Below are positions 1 to 6,198 of a stretch of 19,178 nt of DNA, piece after piece. Origin of the DNA: Schlegelella_A sp038234975 (GTDB taxonomy: Bacteria; Pseudomonadota; Gammaproteobacteria; Burkholderiales; Burkholderiaceae_C); assembly GCA_038234975.1 (NCBI GenBank), contig JBBSUK010000068.1:1-19178 (forward strand), given 5' to 3'. The notes beneath the pieces are model-generated. The model was not told where the DNA came from. It made no database searches and worked only from the letters and a program-made list of their open reading frames with translations. How positions within the stretch are numbered: the stretch's first letter is position 1; each line of letters opens with the position of its first letter. A program made the position numbers and the translations under genes.

Positions 1-40
1 GCGCGCGTGGTGCGCCCGTCCCGCCTCGGATGTGCCATCT

Positions 41-751
41 TCATGCTCGGCTCCGTTTCGGGGCGCGCCGTTTGCGGGCGTCTTCGGGGGCGGCGCGGCG
101 GCGCTGCCGTTCGGCGTCGACCATCGCCTCGGCCGCACGCAACAGCCGTACCCGCCAGCGATCGACGGCGTCGTGCCCTGCGAGCAGCTGCGGCGTCAGT
201 GCCGCGACCACCTCGCAGTTGACGAGGAGGTGCACGGCCGGCGCGACGATCAGGGTTGCCAATGCAAGCACCTCGTCGTCGGCTTCGGCCACGCCGAGTC
301 GTGCGCACAGCCAGGAGACGACGCTGTCGTGCATCGGCTGCATGCCGCGGTCCACCTTCTCCTGCCAGAGTCCGGCCGGCTCGAGCATCTCGCGGCGATT
401 CAGCCGGATCCACCAGCGCGCCTGGGCGCCGTTGCGCAGCGGCGCCAGGATGCGGTCGTAGAGCGCGGGCAGGAAGTCGGCTTCGCCGCGCGGCAGCGGG
501 GGTGCGGCCGCCTCGGGGTCCGCGCCGCCCCAGAAGACGGCCCGGTAGAGGCCGGCCTTGTTGCCGAAGTAGTAGCTGATGGCGGCGATGTTGGCGCCCG
601 CCGCGAGGGTCACCTGGCGGATCGACGTCTTCGCATAGCCCTGTTCGGCGAACAGCTCCAGACCGGCGAGGAGGAGGCGCTGGCGAACCGGCTCGGTCGA
701 GTCGTCGGCACTGCCGAGCAGCGGCGCGCAGGGGGAAGAAGGCGGGTTCAT
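41..751 (-). CDS. TetR/AcrR-family transcriptional regulator
   Basis: A 236-residue DNA-binding repressor-type protein. Residues about 22-72 form the TetR helix-turn-helix domain: a first helix with LELFAEQGY, then the recognition region with AISYYFGNKAGLYRAVF, which is the classic TetR signature. The C-terminal ligand/dimer domain (about 90-210) resembles the CecR/YbiH (DUF1956) type, an assignment made from memory of the family. The tail is very Arg/Ala-rich. The ATG at 751-749 is the natural start because the HTH begins about 20 residues later. It lies 91 bp downstream of the Nudix gene on the same strand, but a promoter-like stretch with two fused palindromes sits in that gap, which suggests its own, probably autorepressed, promoter. 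The ligand and the target genes are unknown; the Nudix gene is the nearest candidate besides itself. Confidence 0.9.
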   Translation of the reverse strand: MNPPSSPCAPLLGSADDSTEPVRQRLLLAGLELFAEQGYAKTSIRQVTLAAGANIAAISYYFGNKAGLYRAVFWGGADPEAAAPPLPRGEADFLPALYDRILAPLRNGAQARWWIRLNRREMLEPAGLWQEKVDRGMQPMHDSVVSWLCARLGVAEADDEVLALATLIVAPAVHLLVNCEVVAALTPQLLAGHDAVDRWRVRLLRAAEAMVDAERQRRRAAPEDARKRRAPKRSRA

Positions 752-780
752 GCGGGCAAGGTCAGCCTCGCATTGTGCCA

Positions 781-799
781 GTTTCGAAACAAACGTTTG
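781..799 (-). promoter_or_regulatory. Candidate TetR operator: two fused palindromes
   Basis: Two perfect 10-bp palindromes, GTTTCGAAAC (781-790) and CAAACGTTTG (790-799), share one base. They are AT-richer than everything around them and lie 30-48 bp upstream of the TetR start codon. Read on the minus strand, TTCAAA (802-797) and CACAAT (778-773) can serve as -35 and -10 boxes 18 bp apart, so the palindromes would fill the promoter spacer, the usual place for an autorepressor site. The palindromes are seen directly; the operator role is inference. Confidence 0.5.
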
Positions 800-842
800 A
801 ATGGTGCCGGACCGGTCGGCCGGGCGACCCGCCGCGGAAAGG

Positions 843-1412
843 TCAGGCGATGTCGGCCGCGTGAAAGCCGAAGCTGCCGGACTTGCGGTCGGCGAAGAAC
901 AGCTCGAGGGTGCGCCGCGTCGTGCGAAACGCGATCTCGTCCCAGGGGATCTCGTCTTCCCGAAAGAGCCGAGCCTCGAGCGACTCGGGCCCTGGATCGA
1001 GCGCGTCGCTCGTCATCCTCGCGCGGTAGAAGAAGTGGACCTGGCCGACGCGCACCACGTTGAACAGCGCGTAGAGCCCTTCGAGTTCGACCTTCGCTCC
1101 AGCCTCCTCGACGGTCTCGCGCAGCGCCCCGTCGGCGGTCGACTCGCCGAGTTCCATGAAGCCGGCGGGCAGCGTCCACAGGCCGTGGCGCGGCTCGATC
1201 GCGCGGCGGCACAGCAGCACGCGATCACCCGAGACCGGCAGCGTGCCGACGACGTTGAGCGGGTTCTCGTAGTGGATGGCGCCGCAGCCGTCGCAGACGG
1301 CGCGCTCGCGGTTGTCGGCGTCGGGAACGCGATACGTGGCGCTGGCACCGCAGGCCTTGCAATGGCGGATGCTGCACGGCGCGACCATCGTGGCGGCAGG
1401 GTCAAGCCCCAT
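843..1412 (-). CDS. Nudix hydrolase with N-terminal zinc ribbon
   Basis: A 189-residue Nudix pyrophosphohydrolase. Residues 18-43 hold a four-cysteine zinc ribbon (Cys18, Cys21, Cys40, Cys43), and residues 84-106 hold a complete Nudix box G-x5-E-x7-RE-x2-EE-x-G (GFMELGE followed by RETVEEAG), which binds the metal and catalyses cleavage of nucleoside diphosphates linked to another group. Zinc-ribbon Nudix proteins of this size are usually annotated as ADP-ribose pyrophosphatase-like, but the substrate cannot be read from the sequence. The ATG at 1412 gives the longest form; an ATG at 1388 (residue 9) is equally plausible since neither has a clear ribosome-binding site and the ribbon starts only ten residues after the second. 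The gene stands between the lipase and the TetR gene, all on the minus strand, with gaps of 280 and 91 bp, so it need not share a transcript with them. Confidence 0.92.
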   Translation of the reverse strand: MGLDPAATMVAPCSIRHCKACGASATYRVPDADNRERAVCDGCGAIHYENPLNVVGTLPVSGDRVLLCRRAIEPRHGLWTLPAGFMELGESTADGALRETVEEAGAKVELEGLYALFNVVRVGQVHFFYRARMTSDALDPGPESLEARLFREDEIPWDEIAFRTTRRTLELFFADRKSGSFGFHAADIA

Positions 1413-1639
1413 CTGTGCGGTGAATTCGCGAGCGGGAAGCGCGCTCGAGCGGCGACGCGTGCCGCTGCTCGAATTCGTGGCGTCGATGTTCGCGAGGTGT
1501 CTGGATCTGCTTGACCTCGGACGAAGTGACGATCATGTTGCGCCAGCCCTGATACGGTGGCGATCGTAGCTTCAGTCCATTGCTCGATGCAGCTCGCTGC
1601 CGGCCGCGTCCAGCAGCCATGCACCATCGATGAGGATCG

Positions 1640-1664
1640 GGCGGCGCAGTTGGATCCCGCCGCC
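1640..1664 (-). terminator. GC-rich hairpin downstream of the lipase gene
   Basis: GGCGGCG (1640-1646) and CGCCGCC (1658-1664) form a perfect 7-bp stem with an 11-base loop, about 30 bp after the lipase stop codon. A second small stem (GCCGC/GCGGC) lies between it and the gene. There is no T-run after the stem, so this is at best a weak or Rho-assisted terminator. The rest of the 1413-1692 gap contains only one short, unconvincing minus-strand reading frame (1572-1691). Confidence 0.3.
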
Positions 1665-1692
1665 GACATGCGCAGCCGCCCCTGCGGCCACC

Positions 1693-2931
1693 TCAACGAA
1701 GTACGGTGTCGAAGAAGGCGATCGCGTCGGCCGTGCCCGAAGGCACGACGGTCTGGTGGTTGGCGCCGGCGTAGGTCTTGTAGGTCAGCGTCGGCGACCC
1801 AGCCGTTCGCATGCTGGCGACCAGGGCGGCGACCTGCGACTCGAACACGTTTGCGTCCGCGGTGCCCTGCAGCACCAGCGTCGGCTTCAGCACCTTGAAG
1901 CCGACGATCGCGCCGGGATCGTTGGCGGCGAGAAACGCGCTCATGGCCGGGTCGGTGCTCCAGTTCGGCTTGAAACCCGCAAAGAGCGCCGGTGTCTTCG
2001 TGGCGACGGCGGTCGAGACCGCGACGAAGGCGGGGAAGATGCACTGGCCCTTGATCGTCGGCATCAACGCCGCGAGGTCGGCTCCCATGACGTTGGCCAG
2101 AGGGAAGGTGGGCTGCTGCGCGGTCAATCCGGCGGTCATCATGCCGACCAGAAGATCCTGGAACGCGCGATAGCTGGCGAGATTGGCAGGGTCTGCGGCA
2201 GCGAACCCGTCGAGCAATCTCACCTGGTCGCTGACCGAGACGAATGGTGCGAAGGCGACCGCGCCCTTGTAGCTGAGTTCGGGCGCCTCGGCGGCATACG
2301 TTTCCATGGCGAGTACGCCGTGGCCGCCATCCGAGTGGCCGATGGCCGCCCACCGGTTGGAGAGCGTGGCGACGTCGTGGCGCGCCGCCTGCGTCGCCGC
2401 GATGAGCGAGCGGGCTTCGCTGGCAAGGCTGTAGTACGGATAGGGCACCTTGGCCACCGTGCCGAGTCCTTCGAGGTCCGGAGCGACGACAGCGTATCCC
2501 GAGGCCACGAGCGAACCGATGAGATTGGCATAGCCGCTGCCCGGAACCCCCAAGGGCGCGCCGTCGGTGGTGAGCCCGCCGTCGAGATACGTCGGCGTCA
2601 GGCTTGGTGCACACGTCGGCTGGCCTACCGTGGTCGTTCCATGCACCCAGGCAACGATCGGCCAGCCGCCCGCCGGAACCGTGCCGCGCGGCACGAAGAC
2701 GAGCGTCGAGGCGTCGACCAGCGCTCCCGATGCGCCCTTCATCCGATAGACGATGAGGCGGGCGTCGGCGTTGATCGTCACCGGACCGGCATAGGCTGTC
2801 GTGGAAACGATGTCGCCTGCTCGTGGATCGGCACTGCCGCCGCCGCACGACGCAAGGACGAGCCCGAGGACGCCACAGAGCCAGCCGGCGGCACGGCGGC
2901 GGTCGATGGTCAAAGACTTGCTCTCACTCAT
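1693..2931 (-). CDS. Secreted lipase/esterase lipoprotein (LIP-type alpha/beta hydrolase)
   Basis: A 412-residue alpha/beta hydrolase exported as a lipoprotein. The N-terminus has a basic n-region (DRRR), a hydrophobic core and a lipobox LASC with Cys29, followed by GGGS. The nucleophile elbow GHSDGG places Ser200; a GTADANV motif gives Asp359 and a GANH motif gives His392, completing a Ser-Asp-His triad. Cys107 and Cys297 may form a disulfide as in secretory lipases (the LIP family, best known from Candida, also present in bacteria). The ATG at 2931 is chosen because AAGGA lies 9 bp upstream and the signal peptide starts there; a TTG 78 bp upstream would fall inside the sigma-54 promoter. 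The gene is divergent from a sigma-54 activator. Likely role: hydrolysis of an ester (lipid, ester or polyester) outside the cytoplasm; the substrate is unknown. Confidence 0.88.
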   Translation of the reverse strand: MSESKSLTIDRRRAAGWLCGVLGLVLASCGGGSADPRAGDIVSTTAYAGPVTINADARLIVYRMKGASGALVDASTLVFVPRGTVPAGGWPIVAWVHGTTTVGQPTCAPSLTPTYLDGGLTTDGAPLGVPGSGYANLIGSLVASGYAVVAPDLEGLGTVAKVPYPYYSLASEARSLIAATQAARHDVATLSNRWAAIGHSDGGHGVLAMETYAAEAPELSYKGAVAFAPFVSVSDQVRLLDGFAAADPANLASYRAFQDLLVGMMTAGLTAQQPTFPLANVMGADLAALMPTIKGQCIFPAFVAVSTAVATKTPALFAGFKPNWSTDPAMSAFLAANDPGAIVGFKVLKPTLVLQGTADANVFESQVAALVASMRTAGSPTLTYKTYAGANHQTVVPSGTADAIAFFDTVLR

Positions 2932-2986
2932 GGGCGGGTTTCCTTGGCTCGTGCCTGTCAGGTGGAACATGGCTGAGCTACATCCA

Positions 2987-3002
2987 TGCATCGAGCGTGC
3001 CA
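2987..3002 (-). promoter_or_regulatory. Sigma-54 (-24/-12) promoter of the lipase gene
   Basis: On the minus strand 3002-2987 reads TGGCACG-CTCG-ATGCA. The sigma-54 consensus is TGGCACG-N4-TTGCA, so only one defined base differs and the invariant GG and GC are exactly 10 bp apart. Transcription would start near 2976, leaving a leader of about 45 bases that contains the AAGGA site of the lipase. A sigma-54 activator gene lies just upstream in the opposite direction, which makes a chance match unlikely. No other comparable match was noticed in this gap. Confidence 0.8.
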
Positions 3003-3034
3003 ACTTCAAGACGCTGGCGCGCTCACGGGCGCAG

Positions 3035-3075
3035 GCGACCGGTCGCGGGCCTCGCAGTCCGGACTCGGTCGACCG
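3035..3075. promoter_or_regulatory. Palindrome cluster, candidate activator-binding sites (UAS)
   Basis: Three perfect palindromes lie in 41 bp: GCGACCGGTCGC (3035-3046), AGTCCGGACT (3056-3065) and CGGTCGACCG (3066-3075). Their centres are 20 and 10 bp apart, i.e. on one face of the helix, and lie about 65-95 bp upstream of the predicted sigma-54 start, a normal place for enhancer sites. The first and third share a GACCG/CGGTC half-site. Short palindromes are common in GC-rich DNA, so the binding role is inference. Confidence 0.4.
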
Positions 3076-3107
3076 TGGCGTGTCGCGTACGCAGACAGAA
3101 GCGTCCA

Positions 3108-3167
3108 GGATCGCGACGATATGATCGGTTGCCCGACACCTCTGATGGCCGCAGGGGATCGCGACGA
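3108..3167. repeat. 12-bp direct repeat GGATCGCGACGA
   Basis: An exact 12-bp repeat at 3108-3119 and 3156-3167, start to start 48 bp, lies between the palindrome cluster and the activator start codon. It could be a second set of protein-binding sites that governs the activator itself; a chance or duplication origin is also possible. Confidence 0.45.
3120..3125 (+). promoter_or_regulatory. Possible -10 box of the sigma-54 activator gene
   Basis: TATGAT matches the sigma-70 -10 consensus at five of six positions in otherwise GC-rich sequence, and would give a leader of roughly 55 bases. No good -35 box is seen 16-18 bp upstream, so expression would be weak or depend on an activator. The box overlaps the zone between the two GGATCGCGACGA repeats. 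Confidence 0.3.
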
Positions 3168-3185
3168 GCGCCTGAGTCTCAGCCC

Positions 3186-4673
3186 ATGGACGAATCCTCC
3201 GCCCTGCATGACCTGGCGCCGGAAGCGATGCTGAAGCTCGCCGTCGAACAGACGTTTCGCACGTTTGCGGACGAGGTGATGGGCATGATCGTCATGGATC
3301 GTTGCCACCGCATCGTCTGGTTCAGCGAAGGCTATCGGCGCTTCATTGCTCTCGGGCCCTTCACCGAAACCGGTGTCATCGGCCGGCGCATCGAAGAGGT
3401 CGTCCCCAACTCCCTCATGGGCCAGGTGATCGACAGCGGTCAGGCGATTCCGATCGACCTGTTGACGAATCAGTACGGCAGTTTTCTGGTCAGTCGGCTG
3501 CCCTTGCGGAACGACGACGGCGCGGTCGTCGGCGGCCTCGCCGTGGTCTTTCTCGATCGTCCCGAGACGACGATGCAGCCCCTGATGCTGAAATTCAACC
3601 GACTGCAGCGAGAGCTCGACGATGTGCGCAGGCAACTCGCCGCGCAGCGCCGGCCCAAGTACACGATCGCCAGCTTCGTCGGCGCCAGTCCGATCGCGAT
3701 GGAGGTGAAGCGCCATGCGCGTCGTGTCGCCCAGACGGACAGCACCGTTCTGCTCCTCGGCGAGACGGGCACGGGGAAGGAATTGCTCGCGCAGGGCATC
3801 CACGCGGCCAGCGCGAGAGCCGCTCGACCGTTCATCGGCGTCAACATCGCCGCCGTTCCAGAGACCCTGCTCGAAGCCGAGTTCTTCGGCGTCGCGGCTG
3901 GCGCGTACACCGGCGCGGAGCGAAAAGGCCGCGACGGCAAGTTCAAGGCCGCCGACCAAGGGACGCTCTTCCTCGACGAGATCGGCGAGATGCCGCTCGC
4001 ATTGCAGGCCAAGCTGCTGCGCGTGTTGCAGGAGCGCGAAGTCGAGCCGCTCGGCAGCAACCGGATCCAGAACGTCGACGTGCGCATCATCGCCGCCACC
4101 AGCCGCGACCTCGTGGCGATGGTCGCCGGCGGCACGTTTCGCGCCGACCTGTATTACCGCTTGAGTGTCCTGCCGATCCGATTGCCGCCGGTTCGCGAAC
4201 GCATCGCCGATCTGGAGGTGCTCGTGGAAGCGCTTGCCGATGACATCTCACAGCGCAACGGTGCGCCGCACAAGATGCTGGCGCCCGAAGCCCTGGAGTT
4301 GCTCGCGGCGCAGCCCTGGCCGGGGAACGTTCGCGAGCTACGCAACGTGCTGGAGCAGGCGATCCTCATGACCGACGACCTCCTGCTGTCGACCCGGCAT
4401 TTCGCTTTCCTCGAAGCGGGCGAACCGCTCCGCACAGTCGGGGGTGACGACGCTGCGGCTTGGGCGCAGCCGATGTCGCACCCTGCAGAACGCGCCAGGC
4501 AGACGCTGCCGCAGGTGCTCGCCGATGCGCAGGAGCGGGCGATACGAGGCGCGCTCGCTGCCACCGGCGGCAACAAGGCCGCCGCATGCCGTCTGCTCGG
4601 CATCTCGCGTGCGACGTTGTACGGGAAGCTGTCGGCTCTGGCGAAGCAGCAGAAGCAGCCGATCTCCAGGTAG
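3186..4673 (+). CDS. Sigma-54-dependent activator with PAS sensor, AAA+ and Fis-type domains
   Basis: A 495-residue enhancer-binding protein. Residues about 20-125 form a PAS domain (VMGMIVMDRCHRIVWFSEGY to GGLAVVFLD), a likely small-molecule or redox sensor. A coiled linker (135-155) leads to the AAA+ domain (about 163-395) with Walker A GETGTGKE (192-199), Walker B LFLDEI (261-266), and the sigma-54 contact loop as GAYTGA (239-244) in place of the usual GAFTGA. The C-terminus (about 445-485) is a Fis-type helix-turn-helix with NKAAACRLLGISRATLYGKL. No receiver domain is present, so it is not a standard two-component regulator. The ATG at 3186 is the first start that keeps the whole PAS domain; no strong ribosome-binding site precedes it. 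Its divergent neighbour carries a sigma-54 promoter, so control of the lipase gene is the best prediction. Confidence 0.93.
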   Translation: MDESSALHDLAPEAMLKLAVEQTFRTFADEVMGMIVMDRCHRIVWFSEGYRRFIALGPFTETGVIGRRIEEVVPNSLMGQVIDSGQAIPIDLLTNQYGSFLVSRLPLRNDDGAVVGGLAVVFLDRPETTMQPLMLKFNRLQRELDDVRRQLAAQRRPKYTIASFVGASPIAMEVKRHARRVAQTDSTVLLLGETGTGKELLAQGIHAASARAARPFIGVNIAAVPETLLEAEFFGVAAGAYTGAERKGRDGKFKAADQGTLFLDEIGEMPLALQAKLLRVLQEREVEPLGSNRIQNVDVRIIAATSRDLVAMVAGGTFRADLYYRLSVLPIRLPPVRERIADLEVLVEALADDISQRNGAPHKMLAPEALELLAAQPWPGNVRELRNVLEQAILMTDDLLLSTRHFAFLEAGEPLRTVGGDDAAAWAQPMSHPAERARQTLPQVLADAQERAIRGALAATGGNKAAACRLLGISRATLYGKLSALAKQQKQPISR

Positions 4674-4733
4674 AGCGTCGGTCCGGCGCCGACCGGGCTG
4701 CATCGCTTGAACAGCTCCGGGTAGCTGCGGCTC

Positions 4734-4761
4734 ACCGCGCACCGCGCACCGCGCACCGCGC
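4734..4761 (+). repeat. Four tandem copies of the heptamer ACCGCGC
   Basis: Four exact, uninterrupted 7-bp units in the 149-bp gap between the activator and the fumarylpyruvate hydrolase, about 60-90 bp before the latter's start codon. Slippage here would change promoter or leader spacing rather than a reading frame. The remainder of the gap shows no gene and no convincing terminator or promoter. Confidence 0.85.
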
Positions 4762-4822
4762 GGCAACCGCTGCGTGGCATCATGGTTCGCGACCCTGTCC
4801 CCGCTTGCGAAAGGCATCCCCG

Positions 4823-5515
4823 ATGAGCTTCGTCTTCACGCCGCCCGCCGCGGCCACCGTTCCCGTCGTCGGCGGGGGCGAGTTCCCGGTGCATCGGATC
4901 TACTGCGTCGGCCGCAACTACGTCGAGCACGCCAAGGAGATGGGCTTCACCGGTCGCGAGCCGCCGTTCTTCTTCCTCAAGCCGGCCGACGCGGTGCTCG
5001 TGGTCGCCGAGGGCCAGACCGGCACGATGCCGTACCCGACGCTGACCGGCGACCTGCACCACGAGGTCGAGCTCGTCGTCGCGATCGGCGAGGGCGGCAG
5101 CGGCATCAAGGCCGCCGACGCGATGCGGCACGTGTACGGCTATGCCGTCGGCCTCGACATGACGCGTCGCGACCTGCAGGGCGAGGCGAAGAAGCACGGC
5201 CGCCCGTGGGACATCGGCAAGGCGTTCGAGCTGTCGGCACCGATCTCGCCGATCCGCCGCGCTGCCGAATGCGACGTCGGGCCCGCGACCGCGATCGCGC
5301 TCGAGGTCAACGGCAAGCAGCGCCAGGCGAGCACGATCGGCAAGCTCATCTGGTCGATTCCCGAGATCATCGAGCACCTGGCGGCGGCGTGGACGCTGGC
5401 GCCAGGCGACCTGATCTACAGCGGCACCCCGGAAGGCGTCGCCGCCGTGGTTCGCGGCGACACGCTGAAGGCGAGCGTGGCCGGCGTCGGCACGCTGCAG
5501 GTCGCGATCGCCTGA
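4823..5515 (+). CDS. nagK: Fumarylpyruvate hydrolase (FAH family)
   Basis: A 230-residue fumarylacetoacetate-hydrolase-family enzyme that splits fumarylpyruvate into fumarate and pyruvate, the last step of the glutathione-dependent gentisate pathway in the cytoplasm. The N-terminus, with RIYCVGRNY at 25-33, resembles NagK of the naphthalene/salicylate pathway. The metal ligands are visible as HHEVEL (Glu81, Glu83) and GLDMTRRDLQ (Asp112), and the typical C-terminal GDLIYSGTPEGV is present. At 230 residues it matches the small bacterial hydrolases and not the roughly 420-residue homogentisate-pathway fumarylacetoacetase. The ATG at 4823 is preceded by GAAAGG with an 8-bp gap. An isomerase gene follows after 15 bp, which supports the pathway call. 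No gentisate dioxygenase gene is in the window. A broader acylpyruvate hydrolase role remains possible. Confidence 0.88.
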   Translation: MSFVFTPPAAATVPVVGGGEFPVHRIYCVGRNYVEHAKEMGFTGREPPFFFLKPADAVLVVAEGQTGTMPYPTLTGDLHHEVELVVAIGEGGSGIKAADAMRHVYGYAVGLDMTRRDLQGEAKKHGRPWDIGKAFELSAPISPIRRAAECDVGPATAIALEVNGKQRQASTIGKLIWSIPEIIEHLAAAWTLAPGDLIYSGTPEGVAAVVRGDTLKASVAGVGTLQVAIA

Positions 5516-5530
5516 CCCGTCCGCACGCGC

Positions 5531-6172
5531 GTGAGGCTCTACAGCTACTTCCGCTCGTCGGCATCGTTTCGCGTCCGCATCGCGCTGGCGCTCAAGGGCC
5601 TTGCGTTCGACTACGTGCCGGTGCACCTCGTGAAGAACGAGCAGCTCGCCGACGCGTTCTCGGCACGGGTGCCGGCGCAGCTGGTCCCGGCCCTCGAGAT
5701 CGACGGCGACGGGCTGCTGACGCAGTCGCTCGCCATCATCGAGTACCTCGACGAGACCCACCCCCAGCCGCCGCTGCTGCCGGCCGACCCGCTCGGCCGG
5801 GCCCGCGTGCGCGCCATCGCGCTCGACATCGCCTGCGAGATCCATCCGCTCGACAACCTGCGCGTCCTGCGCTACCTCACGAAGCAGCTCGGCGTCGCGG
5901 AGGACGACAAGAACCGCTGGTACCGGCACTGGGTCGAGACCGGGCTGTCGGTCGTCGAGAAGCGCCTCGCCTCGAGCTCGGACACCGGGGCGTTCTGCCA
6001 CGGCCATGCACCGGGGCTGGCCGATTGCACGCTCGTTCCGCAGATCTTCAACGCGCAGCGCATGGACTGCCGGCTCGACCACGTGCCGACGGTGATGCGG
6101 ATCTTCGAGCGCTGCATGGCCGTGCCGGCGTTTCAGGCGGCGCAACCGTCGGCGACACCCGACGCGGTGTGA
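5531..6172 (+). CDS. Maleylpyruvate/maleylacetoacetate isomerase (zeta-class GST)
   Basis: A 213-residue glutathione-S-transferase of the zeta class, which uses glutathione to turn a cis ring-cleavage product (maleylpyruvate or maleylacetoacetate) into the trans form. The active-site motif SSASFRVRIAL (9-19) supplies the catalytic serine region, and VPAL followed by QSLAIIEYLDE (52-75) is the glutathione-binding segment with the usual Gln-Ser pair (65-66). The C-terminal half is the all-helical GST domain, including a GLADCTLVPQIFNA stretch. The start is GTG at 5531, 15 bp after the hydrolase stop; it gives the normal N-terminus RLYSYFRSS. With a NagK-like hydrolase directly before it, maleylpyruvate (a NagL role) is the likelier substrate, but sequence alone does not exclude maleylacetoacetate (maiA). 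Confidence 0.9.
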   Translation: MRLYSYFRSSASFRVRIALALKGLAFDYVPVHLVKNEQLADAFSARVPAQLVPALEIDGDGLLTQSLAIIEYLDETHPQPPLLPADPLGRARVRAIALDIACEIHPLDNLRVLRYLTKQLGVAEDDKNRWYRHWVETGLSVVEKRLASSSDTGAFCHGHAPGLADCTLVPQIFNAQRMDCRLDHVPTVMRIFERCMAVPAFQAAQPSATPDAV

Positions 6173-6198
6173 GCCGACGCAGCACGCCAGCCGCGGCG

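Noticed and set aside
1402..1620. A 72-codon minus-strand frame overlapping the Nudix start
   Set aside because: No similarity recognised, no ribosome site, and codon use is unlike the neighbouring genes; most likely chance.
1013..2848. A 611-codon minus-strand frame across the lipase and Nudix genes
   Set aside because: It is a shifted reading of two real genes plus their gap and carries no motif of its own.
2932..3009. TTG at 3009 as the lipase start
   Set aside because: It would begin inside the sigma-54 promoter and add 26 residues before a complete lipoprotein signal peptide.
4678..4696. Short inverted repeat after the activator gene considered as a terminator
   Set aside because: The stem is only about 5 bp with mismatches and has no T-run.
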